A stretch of 64,000 bases of DNA from JAIBJN01 sp963830885 (GTDB lineage Bacteria; Actinomycetota; Thermoleophilia; Gaiellales; Gaiellaceae). Below the pieces are notes generated by a model. The model worked only from the letters and a program-made list of their open reading frames with translations. It had not been told where the DNA came from and ran no database searches. Shown piece after piece: positions 32,407-40,414 of this stretch (the first letter of the stretch is position 1; each line of letters begins with the position of its first letter). The stretch covers positions 124,001 to 188,000 of the forward strand of contig CAWHOA010000015.1 in the NCBI GenBank assembly GCA_963830885.1. Reading direction: 5' to 3'. The position numbers were made by a program, and so were the translations under genes.

Positions 32407-32412
32407 AGTATA
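32407..32412 (-). promoter_or_regulatory. Candidate -10 box of the rpsF operon
   Basis: TATACT on the minus strand, about 94 bases upstream of the rpsF ATG. It is the strongest -10-like hexamer in the gap and leaves a leader long enough for the hairpin at 32360-32383. No good -35 is visible. Confidence 0.4.
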
Positions 32413-32455
32413 GCGGCGGGGAACGGCTTGCCCGGCGGCGCGGTGTCATGAGAGA

Positions 32456-32926
32456 GTGCCGGAAGTGAAATGGATCGCGAAACTCGGTCTCGTCGTCGCG
32501 GCCGTGGCCGCGGTCGGCGCGCTGGTCCAGCGCCTTCGCCGGAAGCCGGAAGCGCCGGCCGCCCCGGCCGACGACCGTGCGGACGAGCTCCGCCGCAAGC
32601 TCGCCGAGGCGCGTGCGGCCGCCGCCGACCAGGACGACTTCGAGGCGGCCGGGATGGGCGCCGAGACGATCGTCGAGGAGCCGCCGGCGCCGACGCCGGT
32701 GGAGCCCGAGCCCGAGCCGGAGCCGGAGCGAGAGCCCGAGCCGCCGCCGCCGGCACCACCGCCTCCGCCGTCTCGCCCGGCGTCCGAGGAGCCGCCACCG
32801 CAGGACGAGTTCGAGGCGATGCGGCGCCGCATCCACGAAGAGGGAAAGGCGGCCGCCGAGGAGATGCGCCGCTCAGCGGATCCCGAGCCCGAGCCGAAAA
32901 AGCCCGAGACGCCCGACCCGTCCTGA
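32456..32926 (+). CDS. Membrane-anchored Pro/Glu-rich protein of unknown function
   Basis: 156 residues from GTG 32456. One N-terminal helix (WIAKLGLVVAAVAAVGALV) is followed by basic RLRRKPE, a short helical stretch (ADELRRKLAEARAAAADQ), a long proline/glutamate run (about 75-105) and a final charged helix (EFEAMRRRIHEEGKAAAEEM). It looks like a low-complexity anchor or spacer protein. The gene lies upstream of an SRPBCC protein, 4 bases apart. No family recognised. Confidence 0.55.
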   Translation: MPEVKWIAKLGLVVAAVAAVGALVQRLRRKPEAPAAPADDRADELRRKLAEARAAAADQDDFEAAGMGAETIVEEPPAPTPVEPEPEPEPEREPEPPPPAPPPPPSRPASEEPPPQDEFEAMRRRIHEEGKAAAEEMRRSADPEPEPKKPETPDPS

Positions 32927-32930
32927 GAGC

Positions 32931-33392
32931 CTGAGCGTCCACCGGAACGAGCACTCGGTCGAGATCGCAGCGGCGGCCGGAGACGTCTTCCCCTGGCTGG
33001 TCGGTGCCGAGGAGCGCCTGCGCTGGATGGGCGCTCTGGTCGAGAGCGAAGCGCTCGACGACGAGCCGTCCGCGCTTGGAAGCCGCTTCCGGGACGTGTT
33101 CGAAGACCACGGGCAGCGCGTCGAGCTCGAGGCCGAGCTCGTCGCGTTCGAGCCTCCGCAGGCGCTCGCCGTGCGGCTCGTCGCGGACGCCTTCGAGGCG
33201 ACGAGCAGCTCCCGGCTCGAGGAAGCCGGTTCCGGCACGCGGCTCACCGCCACGATCGAGACGACCTACACGGCGTTCGCCGCCCGGCTCCTCGCGCCGG
33301 TCGTCACGCGTCACGCCCAGAAGCAGCTGGAGGCCGACCTCGGCCGCCTGAAGGAGCTCGTCGAGGCGGGCGCAGCCCTCCCCGGAGCGTAG
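32931..33392 (+). CDS. SRPBCC (polyketide cyclase/START-like) family protein, probable CTG start
   Basis: About 153 residues. The helix-grip fold is clear from HSVEIAAAAGDVFPWLVGAE to the C-terminal helix RHAQKQLEADLGRLKELVEA. No ATG, GTG or TTG lies in frame between the upstream stop (32926) and the first conserved residues, so CTG 32931 is the most reasonable start; a small sequence error is the alternative. Members bind hydrophobic ligands; no ligand can be assigned. Confidence 0.65.
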   Translation: MSVHRNEHSVEIAAAAGDVFPWLVGAEERLRWMGALVESEALDDEPSALGSRFRDVFEDHGQRVELEAELVAFEPPQALAVRLVADAFEATSSSRLEEAGSGTRLTATIETTYTAFAARLLAPVVTRHAQKQLEADLGRLKELVEAGAALPGA

Positions 33393-33412
33393 GGGCTGCG
33401 ATCCCGCTGGTG

Positions 33413-33418
33413 TAAGGT
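33413..33418 (+). promoter_or_regulatory. Candidate -10 box of the ABC importer operon, leaderless
   Basis: TAAGGT, ending 9 bases before the ATG at 33428 with no ribosome site between. Confidence 0.35.
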
Positions 33419-33427
33419 TGCCCTGAC

Positions 33428-34447
33428 ATGTCGGCGACCATGATCAGGCTCGAGCGGGTCTCCAAGAGCTTCGGCCCGGTGCGGGCCGTGCAGGACGTGA
33501 CGCTCGAGATCGGCAGGGGCGAGTTCGTCGCCCTGCTCGGACCCAGCGGTTGCGGCAAGACGACGCTGCTCCGCCTGATCGCCGGCTTCGAGACCCCTGA
33601 CGAGGGCGCCGTTCGGCTGGGCGAGAAGGTCGTCGCCGGGAGCGCCTGGGTCCCGCCGGAGCGGCGGCACGTGGGCATGGTCTTCCAGGACTACGCGCTC
33701 TTCCCGCATTTGACGGTCGCCGGGAACGTCGGCTACGGGCTCACCCGTGCAGGTCGTGGGGTGCGTGTCGCCGAGGCGCTCGCCCTCGTCGGCCTGGCCG
33801 AGCACGGCGACCGCTACCCGCACCAGCTCTCCGGTGGCCAGCAGCAGCGCGTCGCGCTCGCGCGCGCGCTCGCGCCCGAGCCGGCCGTCGTGCTCCTGGA
33901 CGAGCCCTGGAGCAACATCGACCCGGTGCTCCGCGCCTCGATGCGCGACGAGCTCGCCGGCATCCTGCGCGCGACGGGCGTCACCGTCCTGCTCGTCACG
34001 CACGAGCAGGAGGAGGCGTTCTCGCTCGCCGACCGCGTCGCCGTCATGCGCGACGGGGCCATCGTCCAGGCGGGTGTGCCGGAGGAGATCTACTACGCCC
34101 CCGCGACGCGCTGGGCCGCCGAGTTCGTCGGCGCCGCCAACGTGCTGCCCGGGCGGCTCGAGGACGGGCTGGTGGAGACCCTCGTCGGCCGCTTCCCCGC
34201 GCCCAACGGCGACGGCCCCGGCAACGTCGAGGTGCTCGTCCGGCCCGAGCTCCTGGCGCTGAACCCGGACCCGGCGGGAGAGGGAGAGGTCGTCGCCCGC
34301 GAGTTCCGCGGCCACGACATCTTCTACCGCGTGCGGCTGGCCGACGGGACGACCGTCTGCTCGCAGCGGCCCTCCAACGAGTCGATCCCGCTCGGCGCCC
34401 GCGTGGCCCTGCGGCCGCACGCCGGCCGTGTCGCCCTCTTCCACTAG
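33428..34447 (+). CDS. fbpC: ABC importer ATP-binding protein (FbpC/iron-type)
   Basis: 339 residues. Walker A GPSGCGKTT (38-46), Q-loop VFQDYALFPHLTVAGNV, signature LSGGQQQRVALARALA, Walker B VVLLDEPWSNIDP, H-loop VTHEQEEAFSLADRV, and a C-terminal TOBE regulatory domain (about 270-339). The Q-loop and TOBE type match ferric iron, thiamine or spermidine importers. It overlaps the permease start by 20 bases. No periplasmic binding protein gene is adjacent, so the substrate is unsure. Confidence 0.87.
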   Translation: MSATMIRLERVSKSFGPVRAVQDVTLEIGRGEFVALLGPSGCGKTTLLRLIAGFETPDEGAVRLGEKVVAGSAWVPPERRHVGMVFQDYALFPHLTVAGNVGYGLTRAGRGVRVAEALALVGLAEHGDRYPHQLSGGQQQRVALARALAPEPAVVLLDEPWSNIDPVLRASMRDELAGILRATGVTVLLVTHEQEEAFSLADRVAVMRDGAIVQAGVPEEIYYAPATRWAAEFVGAANVLPGRLEDGLVETLVGRFPAPNGDGPGNVEVLVRPELLALNPDPAGEGEVVAREFRGHDIFYRVRLADGTTVCSQRPSNESIPLGARVALRPHAGRVALFH

Positions 34448-36026
34448 CGCCCGAGCCCCCGTTCTCCTCGTCGCGGCGGCGGTCGTGGTCGTGGCGCTCG
34501 TCTGTCTTCCACTCGTCTACCTCGTCGTCAGGGTCGTGGACGGCGGCGTCGACGCCTGGGTCGTGCTCGGGCGCGCACGGATCCTCGAGCTGGTCGGGAA
34601 CACGGCGCTGCTCGTCGTTCTCGTCACCGGAGCGGCGCTGGCGCTCGGCGTGCCGCTCGCGTGGCTCGTCACGCGAACCGACCTGCCCGGCCGCCGGCTC
34701 TGGGCGGTCGCAGCCGCCCTCCCGCTCGTCATCCCCAGCTACGTGGCTGCGCTCGTGCTGCTCGCCGCGTTCGGCCCGCGCGGCTTCCTGCAGCAGGTGC
34801 TGGAGGGGCCGTTCGGCATCGAGCGCGTTCCCGAGATCTACGGGCTCCCCGGCGCCGTGCTCGCGCTGACGATCTCGACCTACCCGTACGTGTACCTGCT
34901 CGCCGCGGCGGCGCTGCGCGACCTCGACCCGGCGCTCGAGGAGGCCTCGCGGAGCCTCGGCCGCTCGCGCGCGGAGACCTTCCGGCGCGTCACGCTCCCG
35001 GTCCTACGCCCGTCGCTCGGCGCCGGGGCGCTTCTCGTCGCGCTCTACACACTGTCGGACTTCGGCGCAGTCTCGCTCATGCAGTACAACTCGCTCACGC
35101 GGGCGATCTACGTCCAGTACCGCTCGCTCTTCGACCGGACGCCGGCCGCAGCGCTCGCCCTGGTCCTCGTCGTGCTGACGGCGATCGTGCTCCTGCTCGA
35201 GTACTACGCGCGCGGGCGCGTCCACTACCACCGCCGCTCGCCGGGCACGGTGCGTCCGCCGCAGCGCGTCCGGCTCGGGGGCTGGCGCTGGCCCGCCCTG
35301 GCCTTCTGCGGCGGCGTCGTCGGCTTTGCGCTGCTCCTCCCGCTCGCCGTGATCGGCTACTGGCTCGAGCGGGCCGTCTCGCTCGGGCGCGACCTCGGCG
35401 ACGTCTGGGGCCCGGCGCTGAACTCCATCCTCGCCTCGACGCTTGCCGCCGGGCTTGCGGTTGCCGCCGCCCTGCCCGTGGCGATCCTCGCAGTGCGCTA
35501 CGCCGCCGGGTGGACACGGGCGCTCGAGCGCCTTTCGTACTCTTCGAACGCGCTCCCCGGGATCGTGATTGCTCTCTCGCTCGTCTTCTTCGGGGCGAAC
35601 TACGCGGGCTTCGCATACCAGACCCTCGGGCTGCTCGTGTTCGCGTACGTCGTGCGCTTCCTGCCGCAGGCGGTGGCGAGCTCGCACTCAGCGCTCCTGC
35701 GCGTCGACCCGCGGCTCGAGGAGGCGGCCCGCGGGCTGGGGAGGAGCCCGCGGCGCGCCTTCGCCACGGTGACGGCGCCGCTCGTCGCGCCCGGGCTGCT
35801 CGCCGGCGCCGCGCTCGTCTTCCTCTCGACGATGAAGGAGCTCCCGGCCACGCTCCTGCTCGCGCCGATCGGCTTCGACACGCTCGCGACCGAGGTGTGG
35901 ACGGCGACGACCGTGGCCGCATACTCGGAGGCGGCGCTACCGGCACTTCTCCTGATCGTCTTCTCGGCGCCGTTCGTCTACGTGCTCACGGTCCGACGCG
36001 GTCCCGGCGTCGACGCCCCCGGTTAG
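34428..36026 (+). CDS. fbpB: ABC importer permease, fused double-domain (FbpB/iron-type)
   Basis: 532 residues from GTG 34428. Two BPD_transp_1 halves of about 6 helices each; the coupling EAA loops are EEASRSLGRSRAETFRRVTL and EEAARGLGRSPRRAFATVTA. The fused arrangement is typical of Fe3+ (FbpB/CysTW-like) importers. Translationally coupled to the ATPase. The 3' end overlaps the convergent epimerase gene by 4 bases. Confidence 0.88.
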   Translation: MSPSSTSARAPVLLVAAAVVVVALVCLPLVYLVVRVVDGGVDAWVVLGRARILELVGNTALLVVLVTGAALALGVPLAWLVTRTDLPGRRLWAVAAALPLVIPSYVAALVLLAAFGPRGFLQQVLEGPFGIERVPEIYGLPGAVLALTISTYPYVYLLAAAALRDLDPALEEASRSLGRSRAETFRRVTLPVLRPSLGAGALLVALYTLSDFGAVSLMQYNSLTRAIYVQYRSLFDRTPAAALALVLVVLTAIVLLLEYYARGRVHYHRRSPGTVRPPQRVRLGGWRWPALAFCGGVVGFALLLPLAVIGYWLERAVSLGRDLGDVWGPALNSILASTLAAGLAVAAALPVAILAVRYAAGWTRALERLSYSSNALPGIVIALSLVFFGANYAGFAYQTLGLLVFAYVVRFLPQAVASSHSALLRVDPRLEEAARGLGRSPRRAFATVTAPLVAPGLLAGAALVFLSTMKELPATLLLAPIGFDTLATEVWTATTVAAYSEAALPALLLIVFSAPFVYVLTVRRGPGVDAPG

Positions 36027-37537
36027 CACCCGCCCGCGTCGAGATAGCCGTGCCAGCGTCGCCCCGTCTCGCGGTACACCGGGTCGCGGGTGAGGCGCCC
36101 GAGCCGCTCGAGCAAGTGGACGTGGTACGTGTGGTACATGCTGCTCGCCGCCTTCCCGCCCAGGGAGTAGAGCGACCAGCAGCCGGTGTCGAACTCATCC
36201 AGCACCGACTTCGTCGTGTCGCTGAGCCCGGCGACGTAGGCACCGGCCTCCTCGTTCCCCGTCAGCTCGGCGTACTCGCGCAGGGCGACGATCGATTCCA
36301 GCTGCGCGTTGAGGATCGTCGTGTCGGAGAAGCTGTACTCCTGGATCCAGTCCCCGCCGGCGACCGGCAGGGTGAGGTCGCGCGGGATCGCGTGAAACGA
36401 GGCGGCAGCCGCCTCGGTCAGGCGCCCGTCGCCCAGAAGCTCGCCGGTCCGCGCGAGCGCCTGGGCGCCCAGCGCCTGTGCGAAGCCCGAGGTCCAGACC
36501 TCCGGGCCGCCGAAGGTGAAGCGGTACTGCCAGAGGAGCGCCTTCCCGCTCCTGACCCCGCGTGCGACGAGCGCATCGGCCAGCCTGCCCGCCTCCTCGC
36601 CCTTCCCCTTTCGGGCGAGGTTGTTGAGCCTGATGAAGCTGGCCAGCGGGTGGAACTTGTACCCGTGCTCGGGAAAGTGGCGGTAGACGACGCCGGTCCC
36701 GTCGGCGACGTCGCCGGCCAGGCTCATCTCGGGGCGGCCGTCGGCCAGCGCTTCCACGTTGACCCGGAGCTGCTCGAAGAGCGCGGCCCGGTTCGTGGTG
36801 TAGCCGTCCGCGACGGCCGCGACGTCGCCTAGGGCCAGGACGAGCACTGCTGCGCCCCCGGGGCTCTGCCCCGCGAACGCCTGGACGGTGTCGGCGACGG
36901 CGCTTCGGGCCTCCTCGGCCGTCGCGGCGTCGAGCCGGCCGGCCTCCACGGCGGCGGCGATCCCGGCCTCAGCGGTGGCCGCATACTCCAGCGCCCGCTG
37001 TGAGAAGGCTTCGTTCAGCGCAGCCGCAGTCACGGGACCGGCGACGCCGTCGGCCTCCAGGCTGCTGGAGCCCTGAAAGGAGGCGACCGCCGTGGACGTC
37101 GTCGCCGAGTAGGTTCCGTCTGCCCCTGAAAGAAGCCCGAGCGCGGTGAGCGCTACCTGGAGGTCGCGGACCTGGGGACCGCGGTTCCCCTCCTTCAGCA
37201 GGGCGGCCGCGGGCGCCGCGGGCGAGCTTTCCGCGGTCGTCGCGCTCGCGACGGCGGGGGCGGGTGTAGCCGCGACGGGCTCGGGCGCGGCCTCGCCGCC
37301 CAGCGAGAGGCGCACCGCCACGGCCAGCGCGACCAGGAGCGCGAGGCCGAGCAGGCCGGCCACGGGCGCCGGGATCGGCGAGCGCCGCTCGAAGCCGGCC
37401 CGCAGCCGCCGCAGGTCACCGGCCAGCGTCCTGGCCGGTGGGCGCCGGCGCGGCACCTGTGGGAGGGCGACGGCCGCCGCAGGGTCCGTGTCACCCCACC
37501 AGTCGAGCTCCTCGTCGTTGAAGAACGACTCCTCCAC
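36023..37537 (-). CDS. Membrane-anchored fusion: peptidoglycan-binding domain + D-glucuronyl C5-epimerase-like domain
   Basis: 504 residues. Cytoplasmic N-terminus (1-55), one helix (VAGLLGLALLVALAVAVRLSL), Ala/Pro linker, PG_binding_1 domain about 115-170 (GNRGPQVRDLQVALTALGLL, SLEADGVAGPVTAAALNEA), a helical stretch, then about 270-504 an alpha/alpha barrel resembling the C-terminal domain of heparosan glucuronyl C5-epimerase (YRHFPEHGYKFHPLASFIRL, DWIQEYSFSDTTILNAQLES, GCWSLYSLGGKAASSMYHTY). Such enzymes invert uronic acids in polysaccharides. Being anchored and wall-binding, it would act on a surface glycan. Activity is inferred from fold only. Confidence 0.78.
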   Translation of the reverse strand: MEESFFNDEELDWWGDTDPAAAVALPQVPRRRPPARTLAGDLRRLRAGFERRSPIPAPVAGLLGLALLVALAVAVRLSLGGEAAPEPVAATPAPAVASATTAESSPAAPAAALLKEGNRGPQVRDLQVALTALGLLSGADGTYSATTSTAVASFQGSSSLEADGVAGPVTAAALNEAFSQRALEYAATAEAGIAAAVEAGRLDAATAEEARSAVADTVQAFAGQSPGGAAVLVLALGDVAAVADGYTTNRAALFEQLRVNVEALADGRPEMSLAGDVADGTGVVYRHFPEHGYKFHPLASFIRLNNLARKGKGEEAGRLADALVARGVRSGKALLWQYRFTFGGPEVWTSGFAQALGAQALARTGELLGDGRLTEAAAASFHAIPRDLTLPVAGGDWIQEYSFSDTTILNAQLESIVALREYAELTGNEEAGAYVAGLSDTTKSVLDEFDTGCWSLYSLGGKAASSMYHTYHVHLLERLGRLTRDPVYRETGRRWHGYLDAGGC

Positions 37538-37597
37538 GTGCCAGTCGGCACGAAGCCTACGACGAGGCGCGGATGGTGACCAGGGTCGTGCCGGGCC

Positions 37598-38242
37598 CTA
37601 CCCGTGAACGGACGGGCCGCCGGCCCCGGCGCTTGCGCTCGCCGGATATGGCTCGAGGTCGTTCACGAAGCCGGGTGTCGCCTCGACCCGGCGCACCCAG
37701 CCGACGACCGCCGGGTACGCCGACATGTCGATCCCGGCGTCGCCCGCGACATGCGCGTAGGCGTACAGCGAGACGTCCGCAACGGTGTAGCCGCCGGTGA
37801 GGAAGTCGCGGCCGCCGAGGCCGTCGTCGAGCACGCCGAGAGCCGCGCGGGCCGACTCCAGCCGGGCGGCGAAGACCTCCGGCCGCTCGGCGTCCCGTCC
37901 GGTGAGCCGCCAGAAGCGCGCCGTGCCGACGTTCGGCTCGAAGAGGTTCTGCTCGAAGAAGAGCCACTGCCAGACGCGCGCCCGCGCGAGGAGGTCGTCC
38001 GGCACGAACGCGCTGCCCTCGCCGAGGTACAGGAGGATCGCGTTCGACTCGGCGATGGCCTCCCCGGAGTCGAGCTCGAGGACCGGCGTGCGGCCCGCAG
38101 GGTTCTTCGCGCGGTAGGCCGGCGTCGTCGACTCGCCCGCGAAGATGTCCACTGGCACGCGCTCGTAGGCGAGCCCGAGCTGCGCCAGGAGGAGGCGTGC
38201 CTTGTAGCAGTTCGCCGAAGCCGAATAGTCGAAGAGGCGCAT
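37598..38242 (-). CDS. Glutathione S-transferase family protein (paralog of the operon GST)
   Basis: 214 residues from ATG 38242. Thioredoxin-fold domain MRLFDYSASANCYKARLLLA, NPAGRTPVLELDSGEAIAES, then a helical domain with YTVADVSLYAYAHVAGDAGI. It shares the N-CYK-RLLLA signature and overall length with the GST at 17245-17838, so the two are paralogs. It stands alone here; the Ala/Gly/Pro-rich last 15 residues are extra. Thiol cosubstrate unknown. Confidence 0.85.
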   Translation of the reverse strand: MRLFDYSASANCYKARLLLAQLGLAYERVPVDIFAGESTTPAYRAKNPAGRTPVLELDSGEAIAESNAILLYLGEGSAFVPDDLLARARVWQWLFFEQNLFEPNVGTARFWRLTGRDAERPEVFAARLESARAALGVLDDGLGGRDFLTGGYTVADVSLYAYAHVAGDAGIDMSAYPAVVGWVRRVEATPGFVNDLEPYPASASAGAGGPSVHG

Positions 38243-38399
38243 GCGGGCATCATGGCAGGGCGCCCTCCGCCTGGCGCTCGTCCCCGCGGCCGGCCGGCGG
38301 AGCGCATGGACGAGCTCTGATCCGAGCTCGCTGACGCAGCGCGGGAACTTTCCGCGCGCGCCTCCGGTCGAACCGCGAAACGAGAACCGGAGGAGCGAG

Positions 38400-39182
38400 A
38401 TGACGAGACGCCTGATCACAACCGCCGTAGTGCTGGCCGTTGCCGTGCTGGCGGCGGGCTGCATCGGGGACGACGAAGGGGCCGACGGCGCGGCGGTGGG
38501 CGGTCTCGAGAGCGGCGTCCTCGCCACGGGCCTCTCCGCCGAGTCGCTCGGCACGGGAGGCGCCGCGATCACCGCGGCCGGGATCACGGTCGTGGGGATG
38601 GGGACGGCGACGGCGACGCCCGACACGGCCGAGTGGTCGTTCGGCGTCCAGACGAGCGGCGAGACGGCCCAGGCCGCGCTTGCCGCCAACTCCGAGGCGA
38701 TGGAGAAGGTGGTGGCGGCGCTGAAGGCCGCCGGGATCGCCGACGACGACCTCCAGACCGAGCAGGTCTCGGTCTATCCGCGGACGAGCGACGACGGGGT
38801 CTCGATCGTCGGCTACGACGCGTCGAACACCGTGCGCGCGACCATTCGCGACCTCGACCAGGCCGGCGGGATCGTCGACGCGGCCGTGGCTGCGGGCGCG
38901 AACCAGGTCTACGGCCCGAGCCTCACGGTCTCGGACACGGAGGCCCAGTACAGCGCGGCCGTCGACGCGGCGTTCGACGATGCCCGCGCGCGGGCGCAGG
39001 CGATCGCCGACAAGGCGGGCGTCGCGCTCGGTGCGCCCGTTGCGATCGTCGAGGGCGGCGGCGGAGGCGTGGCGGTCCCGTACTACGAACGGGCCGGCCT
39101 CGAGGCAGCCGCCGATGTCGCGATCGAACCCGGCACGCAGGACGTCGGGGCGTCGCTGACGGTCACCTTCGCGATCGGATAA
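38400..39182 (+). CDS. SIMPL-domain (DUF541) lipoprotein
   Basis: 260 residues from ATG 38400 after GGAGGAGCGAG. Lipoprotein signal MTRRLITTAVVLAVAVLAAGC with lipobox LAAGC, so Cys21 is lipidated. A spacer of about 35 residues precedes the SIMPL domain: ITVVGMGTATATPDTAEWSF, DLQTEQVSVYPRTSDDGV, VRATIRDLDQAGGIVDAAVA, ARAQAIADKAGVALGAPVAI. Homologs form envelope oligomers linked to stress tolerance. No partner gene adjacent. Confidence 0.85.
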   Translation: MTRRLITTAVVLAVAVLAAGCIGDDEGADGAAVGGLESGVLATGLSAESLGTGGAAITAAGITVVGMGTATATPDTAEWSFGVQTSGETAQAALAANSEAMEKVVAALKAAGIADDDLQTEQVSVYPRTSDDGVSIVGYDASNTVRATIRDLDQAGGIVDAAVAAGANQVYGPSLTVSDTEAQYSAAVDAAFDDARARAQAIADKAGVALGAPVAIVEGGGGGVAVPYYERAGLEAAADVAIEPGTQDVGASLTVTFAIG

Positions 39183-39208
39183 CGCCGAGAGCTCCTCCCC
39201 CAAGACGG

Positions 39209-39242
39209 GCGGGCCCCTCGAACTCCACTCCCCGGGGCCCGC
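39209..39242 (+). terminator. Hairpin after the SIMPL lipoprotein gene
   Basis: Stem GCGGGCCCC (39209-39217) and GGGGCCCGC (39234-39242), 16-base loop, 27 bases past the stop. No T-run. Confidence 0.45.
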
Positions 39243-39362
39243 TCGTCCAACCGGGTGCTGGGCGGGGGTTAACCGCACGCACGAACGCGGGCTGGCTCGG
39301 CGGTGCAGCGGCCCTCCACGAGCGACGATTCGCCTGTTCCCACCGAGACCAGGAGACCCGCC

Positions 39363-39581
39363 ATGACCGCCATTGCGCTCCACCTCCCCCGCAGGGCCGC
39401 CACCGGCGCGGACCGCTTCAACGCCCACCTCCTGAACGTCACGTTCGAGGCGCTCGACGGCGAGCGCAGATCGGCCATCGGCGGCGGGGAGAGCATCCCC
39501 GAGGCGATCGCTGCCGCCCGCGACGAGCTGCCGAACGGCACCTGGACGCTCGTCCGCTGGAACCCGCTCTTCGGCGAGTAG
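39363..39581 (+). CDS. Small protein of unknown function
   Basis: 72 residues from ATG 39363; CAGGAGAC lies upstream. Sequence has a mixed alpha/beta look (FNAHLLNVTFEALDGERRSA, IPEAIAAARDELPNGTWTLV, RWNPLFGE). Codon-position GC bias fits a real gene. No family recognised. The following 39582-39840 holds nothing recognisable. Confidence 0.45.
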   Translation: MTAIALHLPRRAATGADRFNAHLLNVTFEALDGERRSAIGGGESIPEAIAAARDELPNGTWTLVRWNPLFGE

Positions 39582-39840
39582 GACGCCCGCGCTCTCCTGA
39601 CTACAGGAGGGCGTGTCTGCTCGGCGTGCCAGTTGCAACCTCGTGGACGCGCCGATCGAGCGGCTGGCCCTCCTGGTGGGGAGCCCTGCCGCCCTACGGC
39701 CGGGCCCCGGAGCGAGTCCCCGGTAGGTGGCGGAAGGCCCATGTACGCCAGTGCCGGAGGAGCGATCACGCGCACGTGGAACACCGCGTGAGCGACGCCG
39801 GGCGCCGGTCGGTTCCCGGGTTCCCGAGAGAGGAGACGTC

Positions 39841-40011
39841 ATGTGGACCCTCTGGATCATCGGCCTCGCGCTCGCGATCGCAATCGCGGCGGTCTGCTAC
39901 CGGATCGCGGAGGGGAAGGGCAGGAGGGGTGTGCTCTGGGCTGTCCTCGGCTTCTTCTTCCCCGTGATCGCCCTGGTCGTGATCTTCGTTCTGCCGGACA
40001 AGCGCGCCTAG
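39841..40011 (+). CDS. Small two-helix membrane protein
   Basis: 56 residues from ATG 39841 after GAGAGGAG. Two helices (LWIIGLALAIAIAAVCYRIA and VLWAVLGFFFPVIALVVIFV) joined by a basic turn EGKGRRG, ending LPDKRA. It resembles short phospholipase-D-nuclease-N/ YqaE-like membrane peptides in layout, but no family is assigned. Convergent overlap of 4 bases with the antiporter fragment. Confidence 0.6.
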   Translation: MWTLWIIGLALAIAIAAVCYRIAEGKGRRGVLWAVLGFFFPVIALVVIFVLPDKRA

Positions 40012-40283
40012 GCCTCGTCAGCGGCGAACTCCTGCTTGGCGTACGAGGCGCGGCAGACGAGCAGGCCGAGCAGCGGGTAGAGCAGGACCGACGCCATCCC
40101 GGCGCCGACGAGCGCCGGGGCGACGTCCGAGTCGATCTCGCCGCGCTCCTCGCCGACCTCGATCGCCGCCACGATCAGCGGCAGGCCCGTGGCGCTGAAG
40201 AGCGCGAGCGCGGTCGTGCCTCGGGCCCCGAGCTCGCGGAGCGAGAGGAGCGCGAGCGAGACGAGGTCAGGCTCAGGAGCCAC
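40008..40283 (-). pseudogene. C-terminal fragment of a cation:proton antiporter
   Basis: About 91 residues: LRELGARGTTALALFSATGL, PLIVAAIEVGEERGEIDSDV, APALVGAGMASVLLYPLLGL. This matches the last two helices of CPA-type antiporters (the ATxLPLIVAI...LVGAGMLSVLLFP region). The other ~300 residues are missing; upstream sequence to 40400 shows no continuation in any frame. Probably a decayed remnant. Confidence 0.6.
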
Positions 40284-40401
40284 GACCGTCCTCCTCCCGC
40301 TGCGTCCGGCACCTGCCGACGCGCCTCCTTGCCGCGGATTCGGCGCTGCTCGAGGGTCGCCGGAGGCAGGGTTGGCTCGATGTCGCGGGCCTTCATCCTC
40401 G

Positions 40402-40407
40402 TATACT
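40402..40407 (+). promoter_or_regulatory. -10 box of murJ, leaderless
   Basis: TATACT, a near-perfect -10 hexamer, ending 7 bases before the murJ ATG at 40415. The first transcribed base should be at or next to the start codon. No ribosome site exists in the 7-base gap. Confidence 0.55.
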
Positions 40408-40414
40408 CGCCTGG

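Noticed and set aside
32760..32775. Poly-proline/GCC-rich tracts as a repeat array or CRISPR
   Set aside because: They are coding low-complexity runs; no regular spacer-repeat structure is present anywhere in the window.
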